A stretch of DNA of 64,000 nt from Streptomyces sp. NBC_01335. GTDB lineage: Bacteria > Actinomycetota > Actinomycetes > Streptomycetales > Streptomycetaceae. The DNA lies in the NCBI RefSeq assembly GCF_035953295.1, contig NZ_CP108370.1, forward strand, positions 1,736,001 to 1,800,000, written 5' to 3'. Positions 36,116 to 47,684 of this stretch are shown here, piece by piece. The notes under the pieces are model-generated. The model did no database searches and was not told where the DNA came from. It saw only the letters and a program-made list of their open reading frames with translations. Position numbers and translations under genes: made by a program. How positions within the stretch are numbered: the stretch's first letter is position 1; every line of letters starts with the position of its first letter.

Positions 36116-37768
36116 TCAGCGACCGCGCAGCGACCGGTAGGTGGCGACGAGGGCGGCGGTGGAACTGTCCAGCTGCTCGCCGCCGGTGCCCTCGGTGAGG
36201 ACGGGCTCGATCTTCTTGGCGAGGACCTTGCCGAGTTCGACGCCCCACTGGTCGAAGGAGTCGATGTTCCAGATCGCGCCCTGGACGAAGACCTTGTGCT
36301 CGTACAGCGCGATGAGCTGTCCGAGGACCGAGGGGGTGAGCTTCTCGGCGAGGATCGTCGTGGTGGGGTGGTTGCCCTGGAACGTCTTGTGCGGGACCAG
36401 TTCCTCGGGCACGCCCTCGGCGCGGACCTCTTCGGGCGTCTTGCCGAAGGCGAGCGCCTGGGTCTGCGCGAAGAAGTTGGCCATCAGCAGGTCGTGCTGG
36501 GCGATGAGTCCGGGCAGCAGGTCGGCGACCGGGGCGGCGAAGCCGATGAAGTCGGCCGGGATGACCTTGGTGCCCTGGTGGATCAACTGGTAGTACGCGT
36601 GCTGGCCGTTGGTGCCCGGGGTGCCCCAGACGACCGGGCCGGTCTGCCACTCGACCGGATTGCCGTCCCGGTCCACGGACTTGCCGTTGGACTCCATGTC
36701 CAGCTGCTGCAAGTAGGCGGTGAACTTGGAGAGATAGTGACTGTAGGGAAGTACCGCGTGCGCCTGGGCGTCGAAGAACTGGCCGTACCAGACGCCCAAC
36801 AGGCCCAGCAGCAGCGGGGCGTTCTGCTCCGCCGGGGCGGTGCGGAAGTGCTCGTCGACGAGGTGGAAGCCGTCGAGCATCTCGCGGAACCGGTCCGGGC
36901 CGACGGCGATCATCAGGGAGAGGCCGATGGCGGAGTCGTAGGAGTAGCGTCCGCCGACCCAGTCCCAGAACTCGAACATGTTGGCCGTGTCGATACCGAA
37001 GTCCGACACCTTCTCGGCGTTGGTCGACAGCGCCACGAAGTGCTTGGCGACGGCGTCCTGACCGGCCTTCAGCTCGGTGAGGAGCCAGTCGCGGGCGGAG
37101 GTCGCGTTGGTGATCGTCTCGATGGTGGTGAACGTCTTCGAGGCGATGATGAAGAGCGTCTCGGCCGCGTCCAGGTCGCGGACGGCCTCGTGGAGGTCGG
37201 CGCCGTCGACGTTGGAGACGAAGCGGAGGGTGAGGGAGCGGTCCGTGAAGGAGCGCAGCACCTCGTACGCCATGGCGGGGCCGAGGTCGGAGCCGCCGAT
37301 GCCGATGTTGACGATGTTCTTGATGGGGCGGCCGGTGTGGCCGGTCCACTCGCCCGAGCGGACCCGGTCGGCGAAGGCCGCCATCTTGTCCAGGACCGCG
37401 TGCACGGCCGGCACGACGTTCTCGCCGTCGACCTCGATCACCGCGTCGCGCGGGGCGCGGAGCGCGGTGTGCAGGACGGCGCGGTCCTCGGTGGTGTTGA
37501 TCTTGTCGCCGCGGAACATGGCGTCCCGCAGCTCGGCGACCCCGGTGGCGGCGGCGAGGTCGCGCAGCAGACGCAGCGTCTCGTCGGTCACCAGCTGCTT
37601 GGAGTAGTCGATGTGCAGGTCGCCCACCCGGAGGGTGTAGGCGGCGCCGCGGTCCGCGTTCTCGGCGAACAGCTCCCGCAGGTGGGTCGCGCCCAGCTCC
37701 TCGCGGTGCTTGCCGAGGGCCGCCCACTCGGGCGTCTGGTTGAGCTTGGTTCGGCTTTGTGCGTTCAT
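36116..37768 (-). CDS. pgi: Glucose-6-phosphate isomerase
   Basis: A 550-residue enzyme from the ATG at 37768 ([20 protein letters not shown]). Signatures include [51 protein letters not shown] and the C-terminal [20 protein letters not shown]; the catalytic Glu and His lie in [19 protein letters not shown]. It interconverts glucose 6-phosphate and fructose 6-phosphate, linking the neighbouring glycolysis and pentose-phosphate genes. It is the first gene of a three-gene operon with the PH-domain genes. Confidence 0.97.
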   Translation of the reverse strand: MNAQSRTKLNQTPEWAALGKHREELGATHLRELFAENADRGAAYTLRVGDLHIDYSKQLVTDETLRLLRDLAAATGVAELRDAMFRGDKINTTEDRAVLHTALRAPRDAVIEVDGENVVPAVHAVLDKMAAFADRVRSGEWTGHTGRPIKNIVNIGIGGSDLGPAMAYEVLRSFTDRSLTLRFVSNVDGADLHEAVRDLDAAETLFIIASKTFTTIETITNATSARDWLLTELKAGQDAVAKHFVALSTNAEKVSDFGIDTANMFEFWDWVGGRYSYDSAIGLSLMIAVGPDRFREMLDGFHLVDEHFRTAPAEQNAPLLLGLLGVWYGQFFDAQAHAVLPYSHYLSKFTAYLQQLDMESNGKSVDRDGNPVEWQTGPVVWGTPGTNGQHAYYQLIHQGTKVIPADFIGFAAPVADLLPGLIAQHDLLMANFFAQTQALAFGKTPEEVRAEGVPEELVPHKTFQGNHPTTTILAEKLTPSVLGQLIALYEHKVFVQGAIWNIDSFDQWGVELGKVLAKKIEPVLTEGTGGEQLDSSTAALVATYRSLRGR

Positions 37769-37900
37769 CCCGGGTATCAGCCCATTCTTCTCGTACCTGC
37801 TCCCCGCTGCACCCCCCAACCTAATTGATCCTGGTCGCGGGTGCCGCGCGGGCATGGCCCCGCGCGGAGATCAGGGGGTTCCCGGGTGGCGGAAAGCGCT

Positions 37901-37930
37901 CCGGCCGGCACCCAGGGGGTGGCCGGCCGG
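37901..37930 (-). terminator. Hairpin between rbpA and pgi
   Basis: A 13-pair stem (CCGGCCGG-CACCC against GGGTG-G-CCGGCCGG, one bulged G) lies about 75 bp past the rbpA stop and upstream of pgi. It is a probable rbpA terminator; no long T-run follows. Confidence 0.55.
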
Positions 37931-38003
37931 TGAACGGGGCATACGGAAAAGAGGCGGCTCTCGCCGGACGGACCTCAAGGGGCGGGAGCCGGACGGGGTG
38001 CGC

Positions 38004-38339
38004 TCAGATCTCGCCGCGGAGCTTGGCGAGCGCCTCGGCGAGAATGGCCTCGCCGTCCGCGTCACTGCGCCGCTCGCGCACGTACGCGAGATGCGTCTTG
38101 TACGGTTCCGTGCGCGGCGGGTCGGGCGGGCTGTCCTTGTCCTGACCCGCCGGGAAGCCGCATCGGGGGCAGTCCCAGGTCTCCGGTACCTGCGCGTCAT
38201 GGGCGAAGCTCGGCTGCGTCTCGTGCCCGTTCGAGCACCAGAAGGAGATGCGGAGGCGCGGCGCGGACTCGCCCCGCTCGGCCTCCCCCATCGGCCCCGC
38301 TCCGACCCGGCTTCCCCGGATCGCGTTGCCACTTGCCAC
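38004..38339 (-). CDS. rbpA: RNA polymerase-binding protein RbpA
   Basis: A 111-residue protein from GTG 38339 behind AGGGAG. The RbpA core is clear: FWCSNGHETQPSFAHDAQVP with the zinc-type cysteines CSNGH and CPRCG, then the basic linker (PPRTEPYKTHLAYVRERRS) and the sigma-interacting helix DADGEAILAEALAKLRGEI. It binds RNA polymerase and stabilises HrdB open complexes, and in S. coelicolor contributes to rifampicin tolerance. No SigR-type promoter (GGAAT-N18-GTT) was found upstream; a HrdB-like one is listed separately. Confidence 0.97.
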   Translation of the reverse strand: MASGNAIRGSRVGAGPMGEAERGESAPRLRISFWCSNGHETQPSFAHDAQVPETWDCPRCGFPAGQDKDSPPDPPRTEPYKTHLAYVRERRSDADGEAILAEALAKLRGEI

Positions 38340-38378
38340 GGTCGTAACTCCCTGCGTGATGCTGCTCGAAGATGCCCC

Positions 38379-38407
38379 AGTCTACGTAAGGCCCAACGCG
38401 CGTCCAG
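38379..38407 (-). promoter_or_regulatory. HrdB-like promoter of rbpA
   Basis: On the minus strand CTGGAC and TAGACT are separated by 17 bp. They lie between the secG stop and the rbpA start and would give a leader of about 33 nt. Confidence 0.6.
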
Positions 38408-38448
38408 TGATTGGAGTTACACGGTCACCGGCAATCGCGGACGATGCG

Positions 38449-38685
38449 TCAGCCGTCCAGCTTGATGAGCAGGCCGAGGGCCACAATGCTCGCGAACCAG
38501 CAGAGGCCGACGACCACGGTGATGCGGTCGAGGTTGCGCTCGGCCACCGAGGAGCCGCCGACCGAGGACTGCATGCCGCCACCGAACATGTCGGAGAGGC
38601 CGCCGCCCTTGCCCTTGTGCATCAGCACCAGCAGCATCAGCAGCAGGCTGAAGACGATCAGGGCGATCTCGAACGCCAAAATCAC
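38449..38685 (-). CDS. secG: SecG, protein-export membrane subunit
   Basis: A 78-residue protein from GTG 38685 behind AGGGA. Two membrane helices (IALIVFSLLLMLLVLMHKG and ITVVVGLCWFASIVALGLL) flank the glycine-rich cytosolic loop GKGGGLSDMFGGGMQSS, the hallmark of SecG. It assists the SecYE channel. It follows tpiA after 153 bp that hold a terminator and an AT-rich leader. Confidence 0.95.
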   Translation of the reverse strand: MILAFEIALIVFSLLLMLLVLMHKGKGGGLSDMFGGGMQSSVGGSSVAERNLDRITVVVGLCWFASIVALGLLIKLDG

Positions 38686-38717
38686 GGCTGGTCCCTACTT
38701 TCCGGAAATTCCTGGAC

Positions 38718-38741
38718 TGCTTCTGAGAAAAATGCTTCTGA
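38718..38741 (-). repeat. Direct repeat TGCTTCTGA x2 in the secG leader
   Basis: Two copies of TGCTTCTGA (38718-38726 and 38733-38741), 15 bp apart, sit in an unusually AT-rich pocket (about 38700-38770) just upstream of secG. Confidence 0.6.
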
Positions 38742-38772
38742 AAACTACTTCTACGCAATGTATGAAGCACAA

Positions 38773-38806
38773 CGGGGGCCGAGGGTGGAACCCACCCCGG
38801 CCCCCG
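38773..38806 (-). terminator. Terminator of the gap-pgk-tpiA operon
   Basis: A 15-pair stem (CGGGGGCCG-a-GGGTGG against CCACCC-CGGCCCCCG, one bulged A) with a 3-nt loop, 32 bp after the tpiA stop and followed on the minus strand by TTGTGCTTC. Confidence 0.8.
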
Positions 38807-38838
38807 CAAGGGTACGACGGATCGGCGCTAGCGCATAC

Positions 38839-39615
38839 TCACTGGTCGCGGAAGCGGACGATCTTGACGAACTCGTCGGCGTCCAGCGCGGCACCGCCGA
38901 CGAGGGCGCCGTCGACGTCGGGCTGCGCCATGATCGCGGCGACGTTGCCGGACTTCACGGAGCCGCCGTACTGGATGCGGACCGCGTCCGCCAGCTCCTG
39001 CGAGTACAGCTCGGCGAGCCGGCGGCGGATGGCTCCGCACACCTCCTGGGCGTCCTCGGGGGTGGCGACCTCGCCGGTCCCGATGGCCCAGACCGGCTCG
39101 TACGCGATCACGATCGACTCGGCCTGCTCGGCCGGGACGTCCTGGAGGGCGCCGTCGAGCTGCGCGAGGGTGTAGGAGACCTGGTCACCGGCCTTGCGGA
39201 TGTCCAGGCCCTCGCCGACGCAGAGGATCGGGGTCAGCCCGTGCTTGAAGGCGGCCTTCACCTTGGCGTTGCAGATCTCGTCGTTCTCGCCGTGGTACTG
39301 GCGGCGCTCGCTGTGGCCGACGGCCACGTACGCGCACTTCAGCTTGGCGAGCATGGAGCCGGAGATCTCGCCGGTGTACGCACCGGAGTCCTGCGCCGAG
39401 ATGTCCTGGGCGCCGTACTTGATCTTCAGCTTGTCGCCGTCCACCAGGGTCTGCACGGAGCGCAGGTCGGTGAAGGGCGGCAGGACGGCGACCTCGACCG
39501 CGTCGTAGTCCTTGTCGGCCAGCGCGAAGGCGAGCTTCTGGACGTGGGCGATGGCCTCGAGGTGGTTGAGGTTCATCTTCCAGTTGCCCGCCATCAGCGG
39601 GGTACGGGTGCTCAT
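38839..39615 (-). CDS. tpiA: Triosephosphate isomerase
   Basis: A 258-residue TIM barrel from the ATG at 39615 ([20 protein letters not shown]). Catalytic Lys is in NWKMN, His in [10 protein letters not shown] and Glu in [11 protein letters not shown]; the phosphate site is YGGSVKSGN. It interconverts dihydroxyacetone phosphate and glyceraldehyde 3-phosphate. It starts 5 bp after the pgk stop, as the third gene of the gap-pgk-tpiA set. Confidence 0.97.
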   Translation of the reverse strand: MSTRTPLMAGNWKMNLNHLEAIAHVQKLAFALADKDYDAVEVAVLPPFTDLRSVQTLVDGDKLKIKYGAQDISAQDSGAYTGEISGSMLAKLKCAYVAVGHSERRQYHGENDEICNAKVKAAFKHGLTPILCVGEGLDIRKAGDQVSYTLAQLDGALQDVPAEQAESIVIAYEPVWAIGTGEVATPEDAQEVCGAIRRRLAELYSQELADAVRIQYGGSVKSGNVAAIMAQPDVDGALVGGAALDADEFVKIVRFRDQ

Positions 39616-39620
39616 CTGGC

Positions 39621-40832
39621 TCAGTTCTCCAATGCGGCGAGGCCGGGGAGCGACTTGCCCTCGAGGTATTCGAGGCTGGCGCCGCCGCCGGTCGAGATGT
39701 GGCCGAAGGCGTTCTCGTCGAAGCCCAGGATGCGGACGGCGGCGGCGGAGTCGCCACCCCCGACGACGCTGAAGGCCGGGGAGTCGACGAGCGCCTGGGC
39801 GACCGCGCGGGTGCCCTCGGCGTAGTCGGGGTGCTCGAAGACGCCCATCGGGCCGTTCCAGAAGACTGTGGCCGCGTCGGCGAGCTTCGCCGCGTACAGC
39901 TCACGCGTCTTGGGGCCGATGTCCAGGCCCTCCTGGTCCGCCGGGATGGCGTCGGAGGCGACGACGGTGGGGTTGGCCGGGGCCTTCGTCTTGAGGTCCG
40001 GGAACTCGGGCGAGACGAGGACGTCGACGGGGAGCACGAACTCCACGCCGCGCGCGTCGGCGCGCTTGAGGTACTCCTGCACGGTGGGGACCTGGTCCTC
40101 CTGGAGCAGCGAGATGCCGACCTCGTGGCCCTGGGCCTTGAGGAAGGTGTACGCCATGCCGCCGCCGATCAGGATGCGGTCGGCCTTCTCCAGCAGGTGG
40201 TCGATGACACCGAGCTTGTCGGAGACCTTGGCGCCGCCGAGGACCACGGCGTAGGGGCGCTTGACGTCGCTGGTGAGCTTCTTCAGGACGCCGACCTCGG
40301 TGGCGATGAGGTAGCCGGCGAAGTGCGGCAGCCGGGCCGGGAGGTCGAAGACCGAGGCGTGCTTGCGGTGCACCGCGCCGAAGCCGTCGCCCACGTACAC
40401 GTCGGCGAGGGCGGCGAGCTGGTCGGCGAAGGCGCCGCGCTCGGCGTCGTCCTTGGACGTCTCACCGGCGTTGAAGCGGAGGTTCTCGATGACGGCGACC
40501 TGGCCGTCGGTGAGGACGGCGACCGTGGCCGTGGCGGACTCGCCCACGGTGTCGGTGGCGAACGCGACCTCGGTGCCGAGCAGTTCACCGAGCCGGGCGG
40601 CGGCGGGAGCCAGCGAGAACGCCGGGTCCGGGGCGCCCTTCGGGCGGCCGAGGTGCGAGGCGACGATGACCCGCGCACCGGCCTCGGCGAGCTTGGCGAC
40701 GGTCGGCTGGACGGCGCGGATGCGGCCGTCGTCGGTGATGGTGGTGCCGTCGAGCGGCACGTTGAGGTCGGCGCGGACGAATACCCGCTTGCCGGCGACC
40801 CCTTCGGCGAGAAGTTCGTCGATCGTCTTCAT
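39621..40832 (-). CDS. pgk: Phosphoglycerate kinase
   Basis: A 403-residue enzyme starting [20 protein letters not shown] at the ATG at 40832, with AAGGAGT upstream. Landmarks are [50 protein letters not shown] and the nucleotide site [10 protein letters not shown]. It makes ATP from 1,3-bisphosphoglycerate. A 111-bp spacer with a hairpin separates it from gap. Confidence 0.97.
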   Translation of the reverse strand: MKTIDELLAEGVAGKRVFVRADLNVPLDGTTITDDGRIRAVQPTVAKLAEAGARVIVASHLGRPKGAPDPAFSLAPAAARLGELLGTEVAFATDTVGESATATVAVLTDGQVAVIENLRFNAGETSKDDAERGAFADQLAALADVYVGDGFGAVHRKHASVFDLPARLPHFAGYLIATEVGVLKKLTSDVKRPYAVVLGGAKVSDKLGVIDHLLEKADRILIGGGMAYTFLKAQGHEVGISLLQEDQVPTVQEYLKRADARGVEFVLPVDVLVSPEFPDLKTKAPANPTVVASDAIPADQEGLDIGPKTRELYAAKLADAATVFWNGPMGVFEHPDYAEGTRAVAQALVDSPAFSVVGGGDSAAAVRILGFDENAFGHISTGGGASLEYLEGKSLPGLAALEN

Positions 40833-40880
40833 CTGTTCCAGGACTCCTTGGAAAGGACGGATGAGCACGCGAGAAGGCCC

Positions 40881-40904
40881 GGACGGCGCTGCGTCGCGCC
40901 GTCC
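40881..40904 (-). other. Intercistronic hairpin between gap and pgk
   Basis: A 9-bp stem (GGACGGCGC and GCGCCGTCC) with a 6-nt loop and no T-run. It may be a processing or attenuation site that lets gap be expressed more than pgk-tpiA. Confidence 0.5.
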
Positions 40905-40943
40905 GAGCCCCTCACTACATCGAGATGCCTGCCGATCCGAGGA

Positions 40944-41969
<1,026 letters not shown>

Positions 41970-42027
41970 TTAGGTACGCCGGGTTTCGACGCCGGCGAGT
42001 TGTATGGGATGTCCCCGACCGCCTCCG

Positions 42028-42057
42028 ACCCTACCTCTCATGTGGCCCGCGGGTGAC
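42028..42057 (-). promoter_or_regulatory. Candidate gap promoter
   Basis: GTCACC-N18-TAGGGT on the minus strand, about 80 bp upstream of the gap start codon. The -35 is weak. Confidence 0.4.
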
Positions 42058-42310
42058 ATCGAGAGCCCTCGTACGCGCCCCGATGAGCGCTACTGACCAG
42101 TAGGAACAGGGCGCTCCGCCTTGCCGGGCGTTCCCCGACCGGCCTTCGGGCCACAAACCGGATTCTGTCCGGCGACGATGGAAATGTGCCCAACGCCCGT
42201 ACACACACGGACGATCAGGGCATGACGGGCTCGCGCCGCGTGTCCCGGGTCCGCGTCGGCCGCCTCGCCCGGCGCTCCGCGCACGCCCCGGCCGGGTCTT
42301 TCCCGGACAG

Positions 42311-42358
42311 CGAAAAAGCCGCCGCCGGCGTCTCCGTGGAAGGAGCGCCGGCGGCGGC
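42311..42358 (-). terminator. Rho-independent terminator of the uvrC-rapZ-yvcK-whiA operon
   Basis: A perfect 13-bp stem (GCCGCCGCCGGCG and complement) with a 15-nt loop, followed on the minus strand by CTTTTTCG, 30 bp after the whiA stop. Confidence 0.93.
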
Positions 42359-42388
42359 CGTATACGACAGGGGCCCGCTGCGGCGGTC

Positions 42389-43378
42389 TCAGCCGACCAG
42401 GCCGTCCGCCATCTCCTCGCTGAGGGTGGACTCGGTACCCGGGATGCCGAGGTCCTGGGCCCGCTTGTCGGCCATCGCCAGCAGTCGGCGGATGCGGCCG
42501 GCGACGGCGTCCTTGGTCAGCGGCGGATCGGCGAGCGCGCCCAGCTCCTCCAGGGAGGCCTGCTTGTGCTCCATGCGCAGCCGTCCGGCGGCGGCGAGGT
42601 GCTCGGGGACCTCCTCGCCCAGGATCTCCAGGGCGCGGCCCACGCGGGCACCGGCGGCCACCGCCGCGCGGGCGGAGCGGCGGAGGTTGGCGTCGTCGAA
42701 GTTGGCGAGCCGGTTGGCGGTCGCCCGGACCTCGCGCCGCATCCGGCGCTCCTCCCAGGCCAGCACGGACTCGTGGGCGCCGAGCCGGGTCAGCAGGGCG
42801 CCGATCGCGTCGCCGTCGCGGACCACCACGCGGTCGACCCCGCGGACCTCGCGGGCCTTGGCGGCGATGGAGAGCCGGCGCGCGGCCCCGACGAGCGCGA
42901 GCGCCGCCTCGGGACCGGGGCAGGTGACCTCCAGCGAGGAGGACCTGCCCGGCTCGGTGAGCGAGCCGTGCGCCAGGAAGGCCCCGCGCCAGGCCGCCTC
43001 GGCGTCGCAGGTGGCCCCCGAGACCACCTGCGGGGGCAGCCCGCGGATGGGCCGGCCCCGGCCGTCCACGAGACCGGTCTGGCGGGCCAGCTGGTCGCCG
43101 CCCGCCACGACGCGTACGACGTACCGGGAACCGCGCCGCAGCCCGCCGGGGGCCATCACGATCAGCTCCGAGGCGTGCCCGAAGATCTCCAGGATGTCGC
43201 GCTTGAGCCGGCGGGCCGCCATCGCGGTGTCCAGCTCCGCCTCGATCACGATCCGGCCGCTCACCAGGTGGAGCCCGCCCGCGAAGCGGAGGATCGCGGA
43301 GACCTCCGCCTTCCTGCAGCAGGTCCGGGTGACGGGAAGCCGAGAGATTTCGTCCTTCACCGCTGGCGTCATCGCCAT
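42389..43378 (-). CDS. whiA: WhiA, sporulation transcription regulator
   Basis: A 329-residue protein from the ATG at 43378. The N-terminal half is the degenerate LAGLIDADG homing-endonuclease-like domain ([43 protein letters not shown]). The C-terminal helix-turn-helix carries [22 protein letters not shown] and [11 protein letters not shown]. With WhiB it turns on early sporulation genes in Streptomyces and is found in most Gram-positive bacteria. Its start lies 10 bp inside yvcK, so the two are translationally coupled. Confidence 0.97.
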   Translation of the reverse strand: MAMTPAVKDEISRLPVTRTCCRKAEVSAILRFAGGLHLVSGRIVIEAELDTAMAARRLKRDILEIFGHASELIVMAPGGLRRGSRYVVRVVAGGDQLARQTGLVDGRGRPIRGLPPQVVSGATCDAEAAWRGAFLAHGSLTEPGRSSSLEVTCPGPEAALALVGAARRLSIAAKAREVRGVDRVVVRDGDAIGALLTRLGAHESVLAWEERRMRREVRATANRLANFDDANLRRSARAAVAAGARVGRALEILGEEVPEHLAAAGRLRMEHKQASLEELGALADPPLTKDAVAGRIRRLLAMADKRAQDLGIPGTESTLSEEMADGLVG

Positions 43379-44403
43379 GGGCCGATCCTTCCATGCATCC
43401 GAAAAATACGGTCGTACGCGGCGGCCAGCAGCTCCGGATCATGAATCGGAACACCGTCCGGCGAGGCCACGGGAGCCAGCTCCACTGCGGCACCGAGCCG
43501 CTTGGCGGCATCGGCGAGGGACTCGCGGTCAGGCACGGCGGCCTCGTCGGCCAGCACCACGTCCATGGCGAGTTTAGGGGCGTGTCGCCCCAAAACCTCC
43601 AAATGACGCTGCGGGGAGAAGCCATCTGTTTCACCGGGTTGCGGTGCGAGGTTCAGCGAGAGCACCTTGCGGGCCTTCGTCGCGACCAGCGCGTCGAGCA
43701 GATCCGGGACCAGCAGATGGGGGATGACCGAGGAGAACCAGGAGCCGGGTCCGAGCACCACCCAGTCCGCGTCCAGGACGGCTTCGACCGCCTCCGGGAC
43801 GGCGGGCGGGGCGTGCGGGACCACCTGCACGGACTGCACCTCGCCCGGGGTGAGCGCCACCGTCGCCTGGCCGCGTACGGTCACGATCGCGTCGGGGCGG
43901 TCCGGGTCGTGCCCCCTGACCTGCGCCTGGAGTTCCAGGGGTACGGCGGACATGGGAAGGACCCGGCCGTGCGCGCCGAGCAGGGTGCCGACCAGGTCGA
44001 GGGCCTGGACGTGGTCGCCGAGCTGCTCCCAGAGCGCCACGATCAGCAGGTTGCCGACCGCGTGCCCGTGCAGGTCGCCCCGCGACTCGAAGCGGTGCTG
44101 GGTGACCCTGGCCCAGGTCTGCCCCCAGTCGTCGTCGCCGCAGAGCGCCGCGAGGGCCTTGCGGAGGTCGCCGGGCGGGAGCACGCCGAACTCGTCGCGG
44201 AGCCGGCCACTGGACCCGCCGTCGTCGGCGACGGTGACGACGGCCGTCAGATCGCCGGTGATCCGGCGCAGCGCGGTCAGCGAGGCGGAGAGCCCGTGGC
44301 CGCCGCCGAGGGCGACGACCTTGGGCGGGCCGCCGCGTCTGCGCCCGGAGCGGAGCGAGCCCGCTCGGCTCAGCCTCCGCAACCGCAGGTTGACGCTGGT
44401 CAC
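43369..44403 (-). CDS. yvcK: YvcK-type gluconeogenesis factor (CofD-like)
   Basis: A 344-residue protein from GTG 44403, which overlaps the rapZ stop by 4 bp. The CofD-like fold shows in [51 protein letters not shown] and [18 protein letters not shown]. YvcK binds UDP-sugars and adjusts carbon flow and cell-wall precursor supply in Bacillus and Mycobacterium (CuvA). The basic N-terminus before residue 25 is variable. The rapZ-yvcK-whiA order is conserved from Firmicutes to actinobacteria. Confidence 0.93.
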   Translation of the reverse strand: MTSVNLRLRRLSRAGSLRSGRRRGGPPKVVALGGGHGLSASLTALRRITGDLTAVVTVADDGGSSGRLRDEFGVLPPGDLRKALAALCGDDDWGQTWARVTQHRFESRGDLHGHAVGNLLIVALWEQLGDHVQALDLVGTLLGAHGRVLPMSAVPLELQAQVRGHDPDRPDAIVTVRGQATVALTPGEVQSVQVVPHAPPAVPEAVEAVLDADWVVLGPGSWFSSVIPHLLVPDLLDALVATKARKVLSLNLAPQPGETDGFSPQRHLEVLGRHAPKLAMDVVLADEAAVPDRESLADAAKRLGAAVELAPVASPDGVPIHDPELLAAAYDRIFRMHGRIGPWR

Positions 44404-45377
44404 TCGCGCCCCATGTCCCGGTGGACGAGGACGGTCTCGATCCCTTCGGCGGCGAGGCGCGCGGAGAGCTTCTCCGACATCGCGACGGAGCGGTGCTTGC
44501 CGCCGGTGCAGCCGACCGCGACGGTCACGTAGCGCTTGCCCTCACGGCGGTAACCGGCGGCGATGAGCTGGAGCAGCTCGGTGTACTGGTTGAGGAACTC
44601 CTTGGCGCCCGGCTGGTCGAAGACGTACGCGGACACCTCCTCGTTCAGGCCGGTGAAGGGGCGCAGCTCGGGCACCCAGTGCGGGTTCGGCAGGAAGCGG
44701 CAGTCGACCACGAGGTCTGCGTCGACCGGCAGGCCGTACTTGTAGCCGAACGACATCACCGTGGCGCGCAGCTCCGGCTCCTGGTCGCCGGCGAACTGGG
44801 CGTCCATCTTGGCGCGCAGCTCGTGGACGTTGAGGCTGGAGGTGTCGATGACCAGGTCGGCGTCGCCGCGCAGCTCGCGCAGCAGGTCGCGCTCGGCCGC
44901 GATGCCGTCGACGATGCGGCCGTCGCCCTGGAGGGGGTGGGGGCGGCGGACCGACTCGAAGCGGCGGACCAGGGCGTCGTCCGAGGACTCCAGGAAGACG
45001 ATCCGGCGGGTGACGTGCTTGGTCTCCAGGTCCGCCAGGGACTCGCGGAGGTTGTCGAAGAAGCGGCGTCCGCGCACGTCCACGACGACGGCGATCCGGG
45101 CCACGTTGCCCTGGGAGCGCGCGCCGAGTTCGACCATGGTCGGGATCAGGGCGGGCGGGAGGTTGTCGACGACGAACCAGCCGAGGTCTTCCAGACACTT
45201 CGCGGCGGTGGACCGGCCGGCGCCGGACATCCCGGAGATGATCACCAGTTCGGGGATGGCCGCCGTGACGACGTCGCCCGTCTCGTTGGTGGTGCCCGTG
45301 CTCACGTGTGCTGCTCCGTCTGTTCGGTCCGGGTCCGGTCGGGTGGGTTCGGCTTGGCGGTGGTCATGGTCGGTCAT
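44400..45377 (-). CDS. rapZ: RapZ-type nucleotide-binding protein
   Basis: A 325-residue protein from the ATG at 45377, which overlaps the uvrC stop by 4 bp. It carries a P-loop variant [20 protein letters not shown] near residue 46 (Arg where Lys is usual), the motif [13 protein letters not shown], and the C-terminal [19 protein letters not shown]. In E. coli RapZ controls GlmS through sRNA decay; in Gram-positives (YvcJ) it is a GTPase/ATPase of less clear role. The N-terminal 40 residues are low-complexity, so the true start may be a GTG further in. Confidence 0.93.
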   Translation of the reverse strand: MTDHDHRQAEPTRPDPDRTDGAAHVSTGTTNETGDVVTAAIPELVIISGMSGAGRSTAAKCLEDLGWFVVDNLPPALIPTMVELGARSQGNVARIAVVVDVRGRRFFDNLRESLADLETKHVTRRIVFLESSDDALVRRFESVRRPHPLQGDGRIVDGIAAERDLLRELRGDADLVIDTSSLNVHELRAKMDAQFAGDQEPELRATVMSFGYKYGLPVDADLVVDCRFLPNPHWVPELRPFTGLNEEVSAYVFDQPGAKEFLNQYTELLQLIAAGYRREGKRYVTVAVGCTGGKHRSVAMSEKLSARLAAEGIETVLVHRDMGRE

Positions 45378-47575
45378 GGCGTGCCCCCGTCGTTCTCGTC
45401 AATGATCTCTCCTGTGGCCGTGTTCACGGCGGGTGCGGCCGGAGCGGCCGTGGCGAGGGCCGCGGCCACCGACTCCGCTGTCCTGCGGCCTATCCCCTGG
45501 ACCTCGCAGATCTCGTCGATTGTCGCCTGCCGCAGCTTCTTGACGGAGCCGAAATGCTTGAGCAGTGCGAGTTTCCGGCTCTCGCCGAGACCGGGGACGC
45601 CGTCCAGCGGGCTGCTGCGGACCCGCTTGGCCCGCTTGGCCCGCTGGTAGGTGATGGCGAAGCGGTGGGCCTCGTCGCGCACGCGCTGGAGGAGGTAGAG
45701 GCCCTCACTGGAGCGCGGCAGCACCACGGGATCGTCGTCGTCGGGCAGCCAGACCTCTTCGAGGCGCTTGGCGAGGCCGCAGACGGCGATGTCGTCGATG
45801 CCCAGCTCGTCCAGGGCCCGCTTCGCGGCGGCCACCTGGGGCTGTCCGCCGTCGACCACGACGAGCTGCGGCGGGTAGGCGAACCGCTTGGGGCGGCCGT
45901 CGTCCTCGCGCGGCTCGATGTCCTCGCGGGGCTCGGTGATATCGCGGGGCTCGGCGGCGTCGTGGGGGGCGGTGGCCTCGCGGGGCACCGTGGCGTCGCG
46001 GGGGGCGGTGTCGTCGGAGGTGCCTGTTCCGGGGATGCCTGATGCGGCGGCGTCGCGCGGCTCGGTTCCGTCCTGGGAGCCCGTTCCGAGGACGCCTGAT
46101 GCGGCCGCGCCCGCTCCGGGGGCGTCCGCTCCGGGGGCGTCCGCTCCGGGCGTCTCCTCCCACTCCCCCAAGCGCTCCTTCTCCTGGAGGTAGCGGCGGA
46201 ACCGGCGGCCGATCACCTCGTGCATGGACCGGACGTCGTCCTGGCCCTCGAACCCCTTGATCTGGAAGCGGCGGTACTCGCTCTTGCGGGCGAGCCCGTC
46301 CTCGAAGACGACCATCGACGCGACGACGTCGTCGCCCTGGAGATGGGAGATGTCGTAGCACTCGATGCGCAGCGGGGCCGTGTCGAGACCGAGTGCCTCG
46401 GCGATCTCCTCCAGGGCCCGGGAGCGGGTGGTCAGGTCGGAGGCGCGCTTGGTCTTGTGCAGCCCCAGGGCCTGCTGGGCGTTGCGCTGGACCGTGGCCA
46501 TCAGGTCCTTCTTGTCGCCGCGCTGCGGGATGCGCAGGCTGACCTGGGAGCCCCGGCGGTGGGCGAGCCACTCGGAGACCGCGTCGGGGTCCTCGGGCAG
46601 GGCCGGGACGAGGACCTCCTTGGGTACGGAGTCGCCGCTCTCCTCCCCGTACAGCTGCTGGAGGGCGTGCTCGACGAGGCCGGAGGTGTCGACGGCCTCG
46701 ACCTTGTCGGTGACCCAGCCGCGCTGGCCGCGCACCCGGCCGCCGCGCACGTGGAAGATCTGGACGGCTGCTTCCAGCTCGTCCTCGGCGACGGCGATGA
46801 GGTCCGCGTCGGTGGCGTCGGCGAGCACGACCGCGCTCTTCTCCATGGCCCGCCGGAGCGCCCCGATGTCGTCCCGGAGGCGGCCGGCACGCTCGTACTC
46901 CATGTCCTCGGCGGCGAGCATCATCTCCTTCTCCAGGCGGCGCATGTAGGCGCCGGTGCGGCCGGCCATGAAGTCGCAGAATTCCTCGGCGAGTTCGCGG
47001 TGCTCCTGGGGGCTGACGCGGCCGACGCAGGGCGCCGAGCACTTGCCGATGTAGCCGAGCAGGCACGGGCGGCCGGTGCGGACGGCGTTCTTGAAGACCC
47101 CGGCGGAGCAGGTGCGTACGGGGAAGACGCGGAGCATCAGGTCGACGGTCTCGCGGATCGCCCAGGCGTGGCCGTACGGGCCGAAGTAGCGCACGCCCTT
47201 CTTCTTGGCGCCGCGCATGACCTGGACCCGGGGGAACTCCTCGTTGAGGGTGACCGCGAGGTACGGGTAGCTCTTGTCGTCGCGGTACTTGACGTTGAAC
47301 CGGGGGTCGAACTCCTTGATCCAGGAGTACTCCAGCTGCAACGCCTCGACCTCGGTGGAGACGACCGTCCACTCCACGGAGGCGGCCGTGGTCACCATGG
47401 TGCGGGTGCGCGGGTGGAGACCGGCCAGGTCCTGGAAGTAGTTGGCGAGGCGCTGGCGGAGGTTCTTCGCCTTGCCGACGTAGATCACCCGGCGGTGCTC
47501 GTCGCGGAACTTGTAGACCCCCGGGGAGTCGGGGATCTGTCCCGGCTTGGGGCGGTAGCTGGAGGGGTCTGCCAT
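45374..47575 (-). CDS. uvrC: UvrC, excinuclease subunit C, with an extra repeat-rich insertion
   Basis: A 733-residue protein from the ATG at 47575. The N-terminal GIY-YIG nuclease begins [21 protein letters not shown] Cys cluster follows (CSAGVFKN, then [13 protein letters not shown]) of the type that binds an Fe-S cluster in UvrC. A UVR motif and the RNase-H-like nuclease ([19 protein letters not shown]) come next, and a C-terminal helix-hairpin-helix pair ([24 protein letters not shown]). Between GEWEET and RFAYPPQL about 80 extra Asp/Pro/Arg-rich residues made of short repeats split the second nuclease region. It is the first gene of the uvrC-rapZ-yvcK-whiA operon. Confidence 0.95.
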   Translation of the reverse strand: MADPSSYRPKPGQIPDSPGVYKFRDEHRRVIYVGKAKNLRQRLANYFQDLAGLHPRTRTMVTTAASVEWTVVSTEVEALQLEYSWIKEFDPRFNVKYRDDKSYPYLAVTLNEEFPRVQVMRGAKKKGVRYFGPYGHAWAIRETVDLMLRVFPVRTCSAGVFKNAVRTGRPCLLGYIGKCSAPCVGRVSPQEHRELAEEFCDFMAGRTGAYMRRLEKEMMLAAEDMEYERAGRLRDDIGALRRAMEKSAVVLADATDADLIAVAEDELEAAVQIFHVRGGRVRGQRGWVTDKVEAVDTSGLVEHALQQLYGEESGDSVPKEVLVPALPEDPDAVSEWLAHRRGSQVSLRIPQRGDKKDLMATVQRNAQQALGLHKTKRASDLTTRSRALEEIAEALGLDTAPLRIECYDISHLQGDDVVASMVVFEDGLARKSEYRRFQIKGFEGQDDVRSMHEVIGRRFRRYLQEKERLGEWEETPGADAPGADAPGAGAAASGVLGTGSQDGTEPRDAAASGIPGTGTSDDTAPRDATVPREATAPHDAAEPRDITEPREDIEPREDDGRPKRFAYPPQLVVVDGGQPQVAAAKRALDELGIDDIAVCGLAKRLEEVWLPDDDDPVVLPRSSEGLYLLQRVRDEAHRFAITYQRAKRAKRVRSSPLDGVPGLGESRKLALLKHFGSVKKLRQATIDEICEVQGIGRRTAESVAAALATAAPAAPAVNTATGEIIDENDGGTP
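45906..46013 (-). repeat. Six 18-bp tandem units inside uvrC
   Basis: Units beginning TCGCGGGGCTCGG or close variants repeat six times without gap. On the minus strand each unit encodes six residues of the pattern xTxPRE (APRD, VPRE, APHD, EPRD, EPRE, EPRE). A longer, older repeat ([17 protein letters not shown] and [17 protein letters not shown]) lies just before it. Confidence 0.85.
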
Positions 47576-47684
47576 GTCTCACACCCTACTTCCGGCCGGT
47601 GACACCCAGGGGTGCCGTCCGCACTGTGCCGCCCGCGCGCTGTGCGGTACGCCCGTGGGCGCCGGGGCCGCTACCGCCGAGGGG

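Noticed and set aside
42138..42180. Bases resembling the 3' end of RNase P RNA (GACAGAATCCGG on the minus strand)
   Set aside because: The rest of the RNA would have to lie inside whiA, where the conserved P4 region is absent. Only a dozen bases match, so chance is the better explanation.
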